From assembly GCA_937991535.1 (NCBI GenBank), contig CALKHN010000002.1, positions 100,921 to 164,920 on the forward strand: 64,000 nt of DNA, read 5' to 3'. This document shows positions 63,428 to 64,000 of the stretch, piece after piece. This DNA is from an uncultured Sphingobacteriales bacterium (GTDB lineage Bacteria > Bacteroidota > Bacteroidia > Chitinophagales > Chitinophagaceae). The notes under the pieces are model-generated. The model ran no database searches. It saw nothing but the letters and a program-made list of their open reading frames with translations, and had not been told where the DNA came from. Made by a program: the position numbers and the translations under genes. How positions within the stretch are numbered: the stretch's first letter is position 1; the number at the start of each line of letters is the position of its first letter.

Positions 63428-64000
63428 GACTTAAAACAAAGATCATTCACATTTTTATGCTTGTTGTGACAACTATGCTGTGGTTGTCTTCGTGCAAGGA
63501 CAAGGAGACTGATAAAAATATTGAAACTACCAATGCACAAACTTATACCTGCTCTATGCACCCGCAGATAGTCAGTGACAAGCCCGGCACTTGTCCTGTT
63601 TGCGGGATGGATCTGGTTCCTTTTGATAAAACTAATACATCAGATTACCTGACATTAAGTTCACCGCAACAGGCACTCGCAAACGTAACCACTGATACAG
63701 TTAAAACAGGCTCCTTTTCTTCTTTTAAACAATTGAACGGAAGGCTGGCGGTTGATCCGGAGCAAACGGAGTTTATCGCAAGCCGGGTGGCAGGCAGAAT
63801 TGAAATTTTATATATCAAAGAAACCGGTGTGAAGGTTAGCAAAGGGCAACCTTTGTATAAAATTTATTCCGAGCAGTTGGCTGCTTTGCAACAGGAATAT
63901 TTGATAGCGATAGCGCAGGCAACACAATTCCCGGAAGACAAAAAATTTCAGCAGCTATCTGAGGCTGCAAAGCAAAAGTTGCTTTTATACAGCCAGACTG
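63424..64000 (+). CDS. cusB: Second CusB-type adaptor (3' end outside window)
   Basis: The frame starts at ATG 63424, overlapping the previous stop, and is open to the end of the window (192 codons). It encodes a lipoprotein signal (MRLKTKIIHIFMLVVTTMLW, then LSSCKDK), the same HMBD head (YTCSMHPQIVSDKPGTCPVC GMDLVP) and the first half of the adaptor core (FIASRVAGRIEILYIKETGV KVSKGQPLYKIYS). Two adaptors in tandem may form mixed hexamers or act at different steps. It would be missed by tools that need a stop codon. Confidence 0.88.
   Translation, partial: MRLKTKIIHIFMLVVTTMLWLSSCKDKETDKNIETTNAQTYTCSMHPQIVSDKPGTCPVCGMDLVPFDKTNTSDYLTLSSPQQALANVTTDTVKTGSFSSFKQLNGRLAVDPEQTEFIASRVAGRIEILYIKETGVKVSKGQPLYKIYSEQLAALQQEYLIAIAQATQFPEDKKFQQLSEAAKQKLLLYSQT

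Noticed and set aside
1..64000. tRNA, rRNA, CRISPR arrays, integrase genes, complete insertion sequences
   Set aside because: None recognised by eye on either strand; mobility is inferred only from broken genes.

Overview
The window looks like a Bacteroidota chromosome, most probably a Chitinophagaceae-type bacterium. The evidence is AT-rich DNA, TonB receptors paired with DUF4249 lipoproteins, DUF5686, DUF4382, PepSY-like and HYC_CC_PP proteins, -7 promoter elements of the TAnnTTTG type, few Shine-Dalgarno sites, and RND pumps fused to outer-membrane factors. No rRNA, tRNA, CRISPR array or complete insertion sequence was found. Both ends cut genes: an ABC exporter at the left and a second CusB-type adaptor at the right.

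Left third (1-19 kb), divalent metal efflux. Two CzcA-type (DFGxxxD) clusters lie in tandem. Cluster I is a DUF6660 protein, a small membrane protein, an RND-OMF fusion, an adaptor, a polytopic membrane protein and a Zn/Cd-type P1B ATPase. Cluster II is a small exported protein, an OprO/P-like porin, a second RND-OMF fusion, an adaptor and the C-terminal stump of another P-type ATPase.

Middle (19-52.6 kb), envelope remodelling. An OmpR-type two-component pair is followed by a leftward operon (DUF5686, DUF2147, sterol-desaturase-like, unknown, LysE-like), a DUF4382 protein, an ECF sigma factor with an anti-sigma/beta-barrel protein, four small exported PepSY-like proteins, an isoprenylcysteine-methyltransferase-like enzyme, a TonB receptor/DUF4249 pair, three intact PAP2 phosphatases, an ion channel, a TolC-adaptor-RND pump, a DUF202 protein, a CPA2 antiporter and a frameshifted LTA-synthase-like sulfatase. 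Eight promoters here share one architecture: two 11-bp direct repeats (TTCAGnnT then YWCAGnnT), followed after 8 nt by a TTTAC/TTTG-like -7 element in seven of the eight, the eighth being shifted by one base. One lies directly upstream of the response regulator gene. I propose a self-regulated envelope-remodelling regulon; this is the main finding.

Right end (53-64 kb), monovalent copper/silver efflux. It holds a TonB receptor, the relic of an ArsR repressor with an intact operator and promoter, a BNR-repeat lipoprotein, an HYC_CC_PP protein, a truncated HMA protein, a CusA split at an A8 run, TolC, and two tandem CusB adaptors with YTCPMHP-type metal-binding heads.

Broken genes are frequent: P-type ATPase, HD phosphohydrolase, DUF2231-like protein, an RND/MFS/PAP2 graveyard, sulfatase, ArsR, HMA and CusA. 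This suggests an accessory region assembled and trimmed by recombination, although single-base frameshifts could also be sequence errors.
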